Assembly (NCBI GenBank): GCA_947177435.1
Contig: CAMWUM010000045.1
Coordinates: 1-9,672, forward strand
DNA from: an uncultured Muribaculaceae bacterium
GTDB lineage: Bacteria; Bacteroidota; Bacteroidia; Bacteroidales; Muribaculaceae
Direction of reading: 5' to 3'
Length of the DNA: 9,672 nt
A program made the position numbers and the translations under genes. The notes beneath the pieces are model-generated. The model was given only the letters and a program-made list of their open reading frames with translations. It was not told where the DNA came from and ran no database searches. Numbering within the stretch: position 1 is the first letter of the stretch; each line of letters opens with the position of its first letter. Of the stretch, positions 1 through 6,227 are shown in pieces.

Positions 1-1
1 C

Positions 2-127
2 CCGTCGGATTTGCCGCACGCCCCCGCCCCCACCGAGCCCACTGCCCCCACGCGTCGCTCCTACAGGCCCGAGTGCGGCCAGCCCATCAAGCGCAAGCGC
101 GGCCGCCCAAGAAAGAACCCGCTATGA
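2..127 (+). CDS. C-terminal tail of a protein ending in an AT-hook-like segment (5' partial)
   Basis: Reading frame 2 is open from the window edge to a TGA at 125-127 and encodes about 41 residues. The tail is rich in proline, alanine and threonine, then reads RPECGQPIKRKRGRPRKNPL at the stop. The GRP core flanked by Arg/Lys is the AT-hook signature, which in known proteins binds the minor groove of AT-rich DNA; this points to a DNA-binding or nucleoid-associated protein. The PECGQP part resembles the second half of a zinc-knuckle (CPxCGxP) with the first Cys replaced by Arg, though this is only a resemblance. The stop overlaps the next gene's ATG in the arrangement ATGA (124-127), typical of translationally coupled genes, which supports this frame over the competing N-terminal extension of the next gene. 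The rest of the protein lies outside the window, so its family cannot be named. Confidence 0.6.
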   Translation, partial: PSDLPHAPAPTEPTAPTRRSYRPECGQPIKRKRGRPRKNPL

Positions 128-969
128 TGCGCCGCCTGCTCAGCATATTAGCCTTGGCCATCGGTCTTTGTGCTGCGGCGCAGAGCACCGACAGTGTGAG
201 CGTGCTGCGCCCGGTCACGTCGGCGTGGACGCTCGAGTGGGGCGCCGCCGAACTCGCCGACACCTACCTTACGCCACTGGTCTACAAAGGCAACCACTAC
301 TCCATCGCATACGAGCGCTCGCAGGCCATGCGCTTCGACCCCAAACGCTGGACCATGCAGCTCGACGCCTCGGTCAGCTTCGACTACACGGCCAACCGCG
401 TGCAGAACTACCACATGGCCAACGCGATGGTGGGCCTGTCGTGGGGCATGATGCGCAATTGGCGTCTGCCCTGGAGGCTGCGTGCCGGCATAGGCCCGCA
501 GGTGTCCGTTCAACTCGGCGCCATGTACCTCGGCCGCAACGGCAACAACCCCGCCTCGGCCAAGGGCTCGGCCGCAGTCGGCCCGATGGGCTTTGTCAGT
601 TGGCGCGCCAGCGTGGCCGGCATCCCCGTCACCCTGCGTTACCAAGGCTCGCTCCCCTCGCTCGGCGCATTTTTCTCGCCCGAATACGCACAACTGTATT
701 ACCAAATATACTTGGGCGACCGCAATGGCCTGGCCCACTGCGCATGGTGGGGCAACCGCCTGGAGTACAACCAACTGCTCACGGCCGACATCGCCCTGGG
801 CGCCACCATCGTGCGCATCGGCTACCGAGGCCGCTACATATCGTCGAAGGTCAACCACCTTGTCACCCACGAGTACTCCAACGCCCTGGTCATCGGCCTG
901 GCCAGCGACTGGATTTCGCTCAGCCCGTCTAAACACCCTGAAAACCAACGCACCCTGCGTGCTTATTAA
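124..969 (+). CDS. DUF3316 family exported protein
   Basis: A 281-residue protein that I recognise as DUF3316, a Bacteroidales family of unknown function. Residues 1-20 form a signal peptide (MMRR, hydrophobic LLSILALAIGLC, then AAAQ), so it is exported. The mature part is rich in Trp, Tyr and alternating hydrophobic residues, compatible with an outer-membrane beta-barrel (inference). Family-like blocks are ELADTYLTPL (43-52), YLGRNGNNPASAKGS (135-149), FFSPEYAQLYYQIYLG (183-198) and RIGYRGRYISSKVNH (231-245). The start at 124 is preferred to the ATG at 73, because the 73 start would put charged residues ahead of the signal peptide and overlap the upstream gene by 55 bases. A second ATG at 127 would serve equally well. 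It overlaps the AT-hook gene by four bases and lies 12 bases before the GH13 gene, so the three are likely one transcript. Confidence 0.85.
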   Translation: MMRRLLSILALAIGLCAAAQSTDSVSVLRPVTSAWTLEWGAAELADTYLTPLVYKGNHYSIAYERSQAMRFDPKRWTMQLDASVSFDYTANRVQNYHMANAMVGLSWGMMRNWRLPWRLRAGIGPQVSVQLGAMYLGRNGNNPASAKGSAAVGPMGFVSWRASVAGIPVTLRYQGSLPSLGAFFSPEYAQLYYQIYLGDRNGLAHCAWWGNRLEYNQLLTADIALGATIVRIGYRGRYISSKVNHLVTHEYSNALVIGLASDWISLSPSKHPENQRTLRAY

Positions 970-981
970 TAAAGCCTTAAC

Positions 982-2397
982 ATGAAATTCTTCCCTATCG
1001 CCATCGCCGCCCTGGCGCTCATCGCCATCGTGGCCGCCGCATGCTCGCAGAAAAAGTCAGACAACGCGGCTCAAGTGACTACCGCCGACTCAACCTCAGT
1101 CAAGCACCCCGACTGGGCCCTCAACGGCGTAATCTACGAAGTGAACTTGCGCCAATCGACCGACGAGGGCACCGTCGCCGCCTTTGCCAAGCAGCTCCCC
1201 CGCCTCAAAGACCTGGGCGTCGACATCCTCTGGTTCATGCCTATCCACCCTATCTCGGAGGACGGCCGCAAAGGCACGCTCGGCAGCTACTATGCCGTGC
1301 GCGACTACAAGGCGTTCAACCCCGAGTTCGGCACAATCGACGAGTTCAAGGCACTGGTTGACAGCGCCCACGCCATGGGCATGAAGGTTATCATCGACTG
1401 GGTGCCCAACCACTCGGGCCGCGACAACGCCTGGGTCACCGAGCATCCCGACTGGTACGCCCTCAACGAGGACGGCCAGATGTACGGCCCCTATGACTGG
1501 ACCGACGTGTATAAGTTCGATTATTCGGTGCCCGAGATGCGTGCCGGCATGGTCGACGCTATGAAGTTCTGGCTCACCGAGGTTGGCATCGACGGCTTCC
1601 GCTGCGACGTGGCCGGCGAGGTGCCCACCGACTTCTGGGACGAGGCGCGCCCGCAGCTTGAGGCCGCCCAACCCGAGCTCTTCATGCTCGCCGAGGCCAG
1701 CAAGCCCGAACTGCAGAAAGACGGCTTCAACGCCGGCTACAACTGGCCGATGAAGGACCTGTTCAGCGCTATCGCCTACACCTCAGGCCAGTATACTTTC
1801 AATCCCGACGCAAAATTTGACGCAAAGCACGCCGTCGACATCGATACCCTGCTCGCCCAGCAAGCCGAGGAGTACCCCGCCGGCACCTTCCTGATGAACA
1901 TGATCACCAACCACGACCTCAACTCGTGGGAGGGCACTGAGTTTGAGCGCCTTGGCAATCTCTCGCAGGCTTTCGCCGTGTTGTCGTACACCCTGCCGGG
2001 CATGCCGCTCATCTACACGGGCCAGGAAACGGGCATGAACCGCGCCTTTGAGTTCTTCGAAAAAGACAAGGCTCCCGAGTGGGAACCCCGCAACGAGTAC
2101 TTCACCTTCTACCAGACCCTTAACAACCTCAAGCATACTCAGCCCGCGCTGCTGGCCGGAGCCGAGGGCGCCGAGATGGTACGCTACGCCACAGCCAACC
2201 CCGACATCTACGTATTCTCCCGCGAGAAGGACGGCAAACGCGTGATTGTCATGGTTAACCTTGGTGCCGCCGAGGCCGAAGTGGCATACACCGGCGCCGC
2301 TCCTGAGGCAGACGGAGCCGTCAACATCTTCACCGGCGAGGCCGAAGCATTCCCCGCATCGCTCGCCCCCGGTGAATACCGCGTCTACGCCAACTAA
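982..2397 (+). CDS. Alpha-amylase family (GH13) glycoside hydrolase, lipoprotein
   Basis: A 471-residue enzyme of the GH13 family, which hydrolyses or rearranges alpha-glucosidic bonds in starch-like glucans by a retaining mechanism. Residues 1-20 are a lipoprotein signal with a near-canonical lipobox (AAA then Cys21), so it is probably membrane-anchored. The post-Cys sequence SQKKSD is basic first and lacks a clear acidic surface-export signal, so periplasmic facing is possible. All four GH13 regions are visible: region I DWVPNH (139-144), region II GFRCDVA with nucleophile Asp209, region III LAEAS with acid/base Glu238, and region IV TNHD with transition-state stabiliser Asp312. The (beta/alpha)8 barrel spans about 45-390, followed by a beta-sandwich C domain (about 395-471). 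It looks intact. It starts 12 bases after the DUF3316 stop, so it is probably cotranscribed. The exact substrate cannot be read from the sequence. Confidence 0.92.
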   Translation: MKFFPIAIAALALIAIVAAACSQKKSDNAAQVTTADSTSVKHPDWALNGVIYEVNLRQSTDEGTVAAFAKQLPRLKDLGVDILWFMPIHPISEDGRKGTLGSYYAVRDYKAFNPEFGTIDEFKALVDSAHAMGMKVIIDWVPNHSGRDNAWVTEHPDWYALNEDGQMYGPYDWTDVYKFDYSVPEMRAGMVDAMKFWLTEVGIDGFRCDVAGEVPTDFWDEARPQLEAAQPELFMLAEASKPELQKDGFNAGYNWPMKDLFSAIAYTSGQYTFNPDAKFDAKHAVDIDTLLAQQAEEYPAGTFLMNMITNHDLNSWEGTEFERLGNLSQAFAVLSYTLPGMPLIYTGQETGMNRAFEFFEKDKAPEWEPRNEYFTFYQTLNNLKHTQPALLAGAEGAEMVRYATANPDIYVFSREKDGKRVIVMVNLGAAEAEVAYTGAAPEADGAVNIFTGEAEAFPASLAPGEYRVYAN

Positions 2398-2407
2398 AAA
2401 AAGAAAT

Positions 2408-2474
2408 TGTAGGGACATGGCTTTGCCATGTCAGGTCATCTTCTTGGCTGACATCGCAAAGCGATGTCCCTACA
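2408..2474. repeat. Composite REP-like inverted repeat (BIME-like), copy 1
   Basis: Two 25-base units face each other: 2408-2432 and, inverted, 2450-2474. Each starts (on its own strand) with TGTAGG and forms an 8-bp hairpin: GACATGGC-TTT-GCCATGTC at 2414-2432 and GACATCGC-AAA-GCGATGTC at 2450-2468. The GTAG foot next to a short palindrome is the known signature of REP elements mobilised by RAYT (TnpA-REP) transposases. The long arms 2408-2434 and 2448-2474 match at 25 of 27 positions. The only two differences swap a G-C pair for a C-G pair within the small hairpins. No U-run follows, so it is not a standard terminator. It sits 10 bases after the GH13 stop. No RAYT gene is in the window. Confidence 0.85.
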
Positions 2475-2520
2475 AAGCATTTGCCATCTTCGTCTTCCGC
2501 ATGAGCCACTTACGGCTCGA

Positions 2521-2528
2521 TAAATTTG
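2521..2528 (+). promoter_or_regulatory. Candidate Bacteroidota -7 element for the GH43 gene
   Basis: TAAATTTG matches the TAnnTTTG -7 consensus of the Bacteroidota primary sigma factor exactly and ends 22 bases before the GH43 ATG, which would give a leader of roughly 15-17 bases. The expected -33 TTTG is absent at the right distance (only TTCCG at 2495-2499; a TTTG at 2480-2483 is too far). The call therefore rests on the -7 box alone. Confidence 0.4.
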
Positions 2529-2550
2529 TACAAGAAGAATTTTCCATTTT

Positions 2551-4269
2551 ATGAAAAAAGTCCTATCCATAATCATTATCGCCATGCTGGCGCTGGCTGC
2601 ACAGGCCCAGCAGCCATATCGCAACCCGGTGATCAACGCCGACGCCCCCGACATGAGCGTCTGCAAGGTGGCCGACACATATTATATGATCAGCACCACC
2701 ATGCACCTGATGCCCGGCGGCCCCATAATGAAATCAAAAGACATGATCAACTGGGAGCTCGTCGGATACGTCTTTGACCGCATCGACGACGGTGACCGCT
2801 ACAACCTAATCGACGGCCAGACCGTCTACGGCCAGGGCCAGTGGGCCTCGAGCATCCGCTACCACATGGGCAAGTTCTACGTGTGGTTCACAGCCAACGG
2901 CGTGCCCGGCAAGGGATTCGTATTCGAGGCCGACCAGCCCGAAGGCCCGTGGCGCCTGGTGGCCCGTCCGCCGCACATGCATGACGCGTCGCTCTTCTTC
3001 GACGAGGACGGCAAGCGCTACCTCTTCACCAGTGCCGGCGGCTGCACCGTGGTTGAACTTGACGAGAATTTCGAGCCCAAAGAGGGCGGCCTCAATGTCA
3101 ATGTTGTCGACCATGCGGCCGACCCCGAGGAGCGTCACGCCTTGCTTGAGGGCAGCAGCGTAATCAAGCACAATGGCAAGTACTACATCTGCATGATCTC
3201 TATGAAATGGGGCGAACAGGGCCGCGTGCGCCGCGAGGTGTGCTACCGCGCCGACAACATCGCCGGTCCCTATGAGAAGAAAGTAATACTCGAGACCCCG
3301 TTTGAGCAATATGGCGGCGTCGGCCAGGGCTGCCTCGTCGGCGACGACCAGAGCGACCTCGGCTGGTGGGCCCTAATCTTCCAGGACCGCGGCGGCATTG
3401 GCCGCGTGCCCTGCGCTCTGCCCGTCACCTGGGTCGACGGCTGGCCCATGTGCGGCGAGTACACCGGCGTGGTCAACGAGAGCCTGCGCGAGTCGCCCGG
3501 TGACAACCCCACGGGCAACCCCCGCCTCGACAAGCGCCGCTACATCACCCCCTCCGACACCTCGATGCGCCACCCCTCGCTACTGGGCATCGTCGGCAGT
3601 GACGACTTCGACCTGCTGCCCATCGACTCGGCCGGCAGTTACCACCGCCGCCACGGCTTGAACCTGCGCTGGCAGTGGAACCACAACCCCGTCGACGAGG
3701 CTTGGAGTCTGACCGAGTGCCCGGGATACATGCGCCTGCACACCGCCCGCGTAGTGCCCAACCTGCAGGTGGCCCCCAACACCCTCACCCAGAGAATGAC
3801 TGCCCCCATGTGCGAGGGCATCGCCAAGATTGACGTGTGCGGCATGAAGGATGGCGACGTGTGCGGCCTGGCGGCCTTCAACGGCGACAGCGGCGTGCTG
3901 CGCATCGTCAAGCGCGGTGGCAAGTACGTACTCCAGCTCGTTGAGGAGAAAGCCGTGTTCAAGCAGCCGCGCGACATCGAGCGCGTCGACGAGACCGTCT
4001 ACGCCGAAGTGTCCCTCAAACTTAAAAAGACTCCCGACGGCAAGTGCGTATGGCTCAAAGTGACCGGCGACTTCAACCCCGGACGCGACATGGCCTCGTT
4101 CGCCTACAGCCTCGACGGCGAGAATTGGCATGACTTCTCCCAAGAAATCCCCATGCGCTTCGATTACACGCGCCACTTCATGGGCACCAAGTTCGCCATC
4201 TTCAACTACGCCACCAAGCAGCTCGGCGGCCACGTCGACGTCGACTCCTTCCGCTTCACCGAACTGTAA
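2551..4269 (+). CDS. Exported GH43-type glycosidase (beta-xylosidase/arabinofuranosidase-like)
   Basis: A 572-residue protein with a signal peptide (1-19, cleavage after AQA) and no lipobox Cys, so probably periplasmic or secreted. The N-terminal part (about 20-345) is a five-bladed GH43 propeller: YRNPVINADAPDMSV (23-37) carries the likely general base Asp34, HDASLFFDEDG (144-154) the pKa-modulating Asp145, and LLEGSSVIK (198-206) the likely acid Glu200. These enzymes invert the anomeric centre and trim xylose or arabinose from plant glycans. The usual PDPS at the base is PDMS here. The C-terminal part (about 365-572), starting with LRWQWNHNPVDEAWSL, matches the beta-sandwich C domain of GH43 beta-xylosidases. 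It is intact. It is flanked on both sides by copies of the same REP-like repeat, 76 bases before the start and 21 after the stop. The sugar specificity and subfamily are not determined. Confidence 0.88.
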   Translation: MKKVLSIIIIAMLALAAQAQQPYRNPVINADAPDMSVCKVADTYYMISTTMHLMPGGPIMKSKDMINWELVGYVFDRIDDGDRYNLIDGQTVYGQGQWASSIRYHMGKFYVWFTANGVPGKGFVFEADQPEGPWRLVARPPHMHDASLFFDEDGKRYLFTSAGGCTVVELDENFEPKEGGLNVNVVDHAADPEERHALLEGSSVIKHNGKYYICMISMKWGEQGRVRREVCYRADNIAGPYEKKVILETPFEQYGGVGQGCLVGDDQSDLGWWALIFQDRGGIGRVPCALPVTWVDGWPMCGEYTGVVNESLRESPGDNPTGNPRLDKRRYITPSDTSMRHPSLLGIVGSDDFDLLPIDSAGSYHRRHGLNLRWQWNHNPVDEAWSLTECPGYMRLHTARVVPNLQVAPNTLTQRMTAPMCEGIAKIDVCGMKDGDVCGLAAFNGDSGVLRIVKRGGKYVLQLVEEKAVFKQPRDIERVDETVYAEVSLKLKKTPDGKCVWLKVTGDFNPGRDMASFAYSLDGENWHDFSQEIPMRFDYTRHFMGTKFAIFNYATKQLGGHVDVDSFRFTEL

Positions 4270-4290
4270 TCCAAAAAATAAGGTGTAGAA

Positions 4291-4379
4291 TGTAGGGACA
4301 TGGCTTTGCCATGTTAGAAACGCAGATACCAGATTTTCAGCCCTCTTCTTATTTGACATCGCAAAGCGATGTCCCTACA
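4291..4379. repeat. Composite REP-like inverted repeat (BIME-like), copy 2
   Basis: Same design as the copy at 2408-2474. The left unit 4291-4315 is identical to 2408-2432 except that the last base is T instead of C. The right unit 4355-4379 is identical to 2450-2474. The interior is 39 bases here and 17 in the other copy. Next to the right unit both copies share TCTTCTTnnnTGACATCGC, so they descend from one composite element, and the difference is likely an internal deletion or insertion. It starts 21 bases after the GH43 stop. Confidence 0.85.
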
Positions 4380-4464
4380 AAAGACTTTTACACACCTCCT
4401 TTTTAATCGGCATCGTTGGCTAAGCCTTTTTGCGAGCGGGGAGTCTAATTAAAAAAATTGAATT

Positions 4465-4857
4465 ATGAAGAAGATATTCGCAATTTTGGCTTTGGCGGCC
4501 GCTTGGGCGCTCCCGGCCATGGCCATCGGCACTGACCCCATCGCTAAGGCTGCAGCCACATACGAGTGCCCCGTCGTCGTGGGCCAGGGGCTCACGCTGC
4601 AGAGCGTCTTGTTCGACCCCGAGGCGCTGACCCTTACCTATACCTGCTCGGTGCCCGACGAGATGGCCGGCAAGTTTGGCGAATTTAAGAAGAACACCGC
4701 CATGTTTGCCGACTCCAAGGCTATGGAACTCACCACCGACCCCGACCGCGAGCTGCTCGTCCAGTCGCTGACCGACAACGGCGTGAGCGTGGTCTACGTC
4801 TTCAACTGCGGCGCCGAATCCTGCACCGCCACCATCACCCCCGCCATGCTCCAATAA
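4465..4857 (+). CDS. Small secreted protein with four cysteines, function unknown
   Basis: A 130-residue protein that I do not recognise. Residues 1-20 are a clear signal peptide (MKKIF, hydrophobic ALALAAAWALPA, cleavage after AMA). The mature 110 residues contain exactly four Cys (35, 61, 115, 120), which could form two disulfides in the periplasm. Alternating hydrophobic stretches at TLQSVLFDPEALTLTYTCSV (44-63) and VSVVYVFNC (107-115) suggest beta strands around a more helical middle (65-103). An A-rich, purine-rich leader (AATTAAAAAAATTGAATT) precedes the ATG, as is common in Bacteroidota, where Shine-Dalgarno signals are weak. Codon use is C-rich like the flanking glycosidase genes and unlike the next gene. 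I see no consensus promoter in the 195-base gap before it, which holds the second REP-like element (4291-4379) and otherwise nothing recognisable. Confidence 0.75.
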   Translation: MKKIFAILALAAAWALPAMAIGTDPIAKAAATYECPVVVGQGLTLQSVLFDPEALTLTYTCSVPDEMAGKFGEFKKNTAMFADSKAMELTTDPDRELLVQSLTDNGVSVVYVFNCGAESCTATITPAMLQ

Positions 4858-4877
4858 CAAGAAATTTTCAATAAAAT

Positions 4878-4908
4878 TTTGTATTTTAGGGGATTATAAC
4901 TATCTTTG
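4878..4908 (+). promoter_or_regulatory. Promoter of the DUF4143 ATPase gene
   Basis: TTTG at 4878-4881, a 19-base spacer, then TATCTTTG at 4901-4908. Both boxes and the spacing match the Bacteroidota primary sigma consensus (-33 TTTG, -7 TAnnTTTG). Transcription would start near 4913-4916, about 30 bases before the ATG at 4945. The region is AT-rich. This is the best promoter in the window. Confidence 0.75.
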
Positions 4909-4938
4909 CAAATGTAAAATCACATTTTACTTTTGCAA
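4906..4938. promoter_or_regulatory. Palindrome over the ATPase promoter and start site
   Basis: Fifteen-base arms, TTGCAAATGTAAAAT (4906-4920) and ATTTTACTTTTGCAA (4924-4938), match at 14 of 15 positions with a CAC spacer. The left arm overlaps the -7 box, and the predicted start of transcription falls inside it, so a dimeric repressor bound here would block the promoter. The reverse strand also contains a TACATTTG -7 match, so a divergent start is possible. A binding protein is not identified. Confidence 0.55.
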
Positions 4939-4944
4939 GAAATT

Positions 4945-6102
4945 ATGATTAAGCGTACTCTATCGACTAAGATTCAGCAGCTTAGCGAGAAATTTCCCAT
5001 TGTGACCGTAACCGGGCCGCGGCAGTCGGGCAAATCGACTTTGCTGCGGTCGCAGTTCCCGGATTACAGATATGTGTCGCTCGAAAACCTTGACATGAGG
5101 GAATTCGCTTCGCGTGACCCTCACGGTTTTTTAGCGACTTACGACCGTCATGTCATCATTGACGAGGCCGAGCGAGCGCCAAGTCTGTTTTCTTATCTTC
5201 AAACCCATGTAGATGAGGCTAATGAGTCGGGAATGTACATGCTGGCCGGGTCAAGAAATTTCCACCTTATGGAGGCCATCGACCAGTCACTCGCAGGCCG
5301 CACCGCCGTACTGAAACTACTGCCATTCTCACGCCTTGAGCTGCACGATGCCGGAGCCTTACCCTCAAGCATTAACGACCAGATATTCACTGGCTTCTAT
5401 CCCCGCATCTACGACAAAGACATCGCCCCGACCGACTATTACCCGTCATACATCTCCACCTACGTCGAGCGCGACGTACGCACGATACTTAAAGTAACTG
5501 ACCTCAACCGATTTACCAGATTTATAAGGCTTTGTGCCGGGCGCATTGGTCAGTTGCTAAATATGTCGGCGCTTGCCACCGAGGCCGGGGTATCCAAGCC
5601 CACCATCGAGTCTTGGCTATCCGTACTTGAGGCAAGCTACATACTCTACCGGCTCGAGCCCAATTTCAACAACTACAACAAGCGAATCGTAAAGACACCA
5701 AAACTATATTTCTACGATACCGGATTGGCCTGCAGCCTATTGGGCATAACATCGTCCGAGCAGCTCGACTCGCACTTCCTGCGAGGAGGCCTCTTTGAGA
5801 ATATGGTTGTCAATCAATTCATAAAGCAAGCGCTGAATGCCGGTATTAAGCCTGACCTAACGTTTTGGCGTGACAGCGCAGGCTTGGAGGTCGACCTCAT
5901 CCGCACCAACGGACTGACACAGAGTGCCTACGAAATAAAATCGGGGAGCACCTTCCATCCCGACTATTTCAAAGGCTTGCAAAAGTGGAGCCAACTGTCA
6001 GGCACCCCGCCCGAAAACCTGGCAGTAATCTACGGCGGTTCCACTCCCCTCCATACCTCCTACGGCGCCGTCCTCCCCCTCCCCTCTCAATTCAGTTTTT
6101 GA
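4945..6102 (+). CDS. AAA+ ATPase, DUF4143 family
   Basis: A 385-residue protein of the AAA+ ATPase/DUF4143 type, widespread and often multi-copy in gut Bacteroidota and of unknown cellular role. Walker A is GPRQSGKST (24-32, Lys30); Walker B is HVIIDEAE (69-76, Asp73/Glu74). LAGSRNFHL (100-108) stands where relatives usually have TGSQNFLL. A winged-helix-like segment follows (about 204-239, ATEAGVSKPTIESWL). The C-terminal DUF4143 part ends in GLEVDLI (313-319) and YEIKSG (329-334), which has the E-x-D...E-x-K layout of the PD-(D/E)XK nuclease fold; catalysis is not shown. No signal peptide, so cytoplasmic. A TTG at 4933 would add four residues but lies inside the promoter palindrome; the ATG at 4945 is preferred. 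Codon use is less GC-biased than in neighbouring genes, and the gene has its own promoter and terminator, so it may have been acquired as a unit. Confidence 0.9.
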   Translation: MIKRTLSTKIQQLSEKFPIVTVTGPRQSGKSTLLRSQFPDYRYVSLENLDMREFASRDPHGFLATYDRHVIIDEAERAPSLFSYLQTHVDEANESGMYMLAGSRNFHLMEAIDQSLAGRTAVLKLLPFSRLELHDAGALPSSINDQIFTGFYPRIYDKDIAPTDYYPSYISTYVERDVRTILKVTDLNRFTRFIRLCAGRIGQLLNMSALATEAGVSKPTIESWLSVLEASYILYRLEPNFNNYNKRIVKTPKLYFYDTGLACSLLGITSSEQLDSHFLRGGLFENMVVNQFIKQALNAGIKPDLTFWRDSAGLEVDLIRTNGLTQSAYEIKSGSTFHPDYFKGLQKWSQLSGTPPENLAVIYGGSTPLHTSYGAVLPLPSQFSF

Positions 6103-6113
6103 GGGGATTTTTT
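6081..6113 (+). terminator. Intrinsic terminator overlapping the ATPase stop codon
   Basis: CCCCTC (6081-6086) pairs with GAGGGG (6101-6106), with possible inner TCAA/TTGA pairing as an alternative, followed by ATTTTTT (6107-6113). A GC stem followed by a T-run is the standard intrinsic terminator form. The left arm lies in the last codons of the ATPase gene and the TGA (6100-6102) is at the base of the right arm. It separates the ATPase from the receptor operon. Confidence 0.65.
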
Positions 6114-6125
6114 CTGTGCGTAAAT

Positions 6126-6157
6126 ATTGGAAATTATCCAAAAAAGCGTTAATTTTG
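6126..6157 (+). promoter_or_regulatory. Promoter of the TonB-dependent receptor operon
   Basis: TAATTTTG at 6150-6157 matches the TAnnTTTG -7 consensus exactly. ATTG at 6126-6129 matches three of four bases of the -33 box, with a 20-base spacer. The predicted start is near 6163-6165, leaving a leader of about 64 bases before the ATG at 6228. Confidence 0.6.
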
Positions 6158-6191
6158 CTTGCCGCAAAAGGGGTGTTTTGTGCCCTTTTGT
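6153..6191 (+). promoter_or_regulatory. Overlapping inverted repeats at the start of the receptor leader
   Basis: Two overlapping palindromes share the segment GCAAAA (6164-6169). The first is TTTTGC-ttgcc-GCAAAA (6153-6169), which covers the -7 box and could be an operator. The second is GCAAAAGGG (6164-6172) with CCCTTTTGT (6183-6191), a stem of eight Watson-Crick pairs plus one G-U around a 10-base loop; it would sit at the very 5' end of the transcript, where hairpins can protect mRNA. The rest of the leader to 6227 is AT-rich with nothing further recognised. Confidence 0.4.
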
Positions 6192-6227
6192 GTAATAGTT
6201 TGAAATACAATCAATTAATACCAAGAT

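Noticed and set aside
73..123. N-terminal extension of the DUF3316 protein from the ATG at 73
   Set aside because: It would place basic residues before a complete signal peptide and overlap the AT-hook frame; the ATG at 124 gives a normal signal peptide.
148..948. Long open frame on the - strand opposite the DUF3316 gene, and similar long - strand frames opposite the GH13, GH43 and receptor genes
   Set aside because: These are typical shadows of GC-rich coding sequence: low-complexity Val/Gly/Ala/His/Arg translations, no domain motifs, and clear genes on the + strand.
2408..2474. CRISPR-like array from the repeated hairpin units
   Set aside because: There are only two inverted units per site, not direct repeats with regular unique spacers, and there are no cas genes.
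4418..4431. GGC-TAA-GCC followed by TTTTT as a terminator for the GH43 gene
   Set aside because: The stem has only three base pairs, too weak for an intrinsic terminator.
4861..4881. AAATTTT/AAAATTT inverted repeat after the small secreted gene as a terminator
   Set aside because: The stem is all A-T, and the sequence is part of the AT-rich promoter region of the next gene.
4933..4944. TTG start for the ATPase
   Set aside because: It lies inside the promoter palindrome, only some 18 bases after the predicted transcription start; the ATG at 4945 begins the usual family N-terminus.
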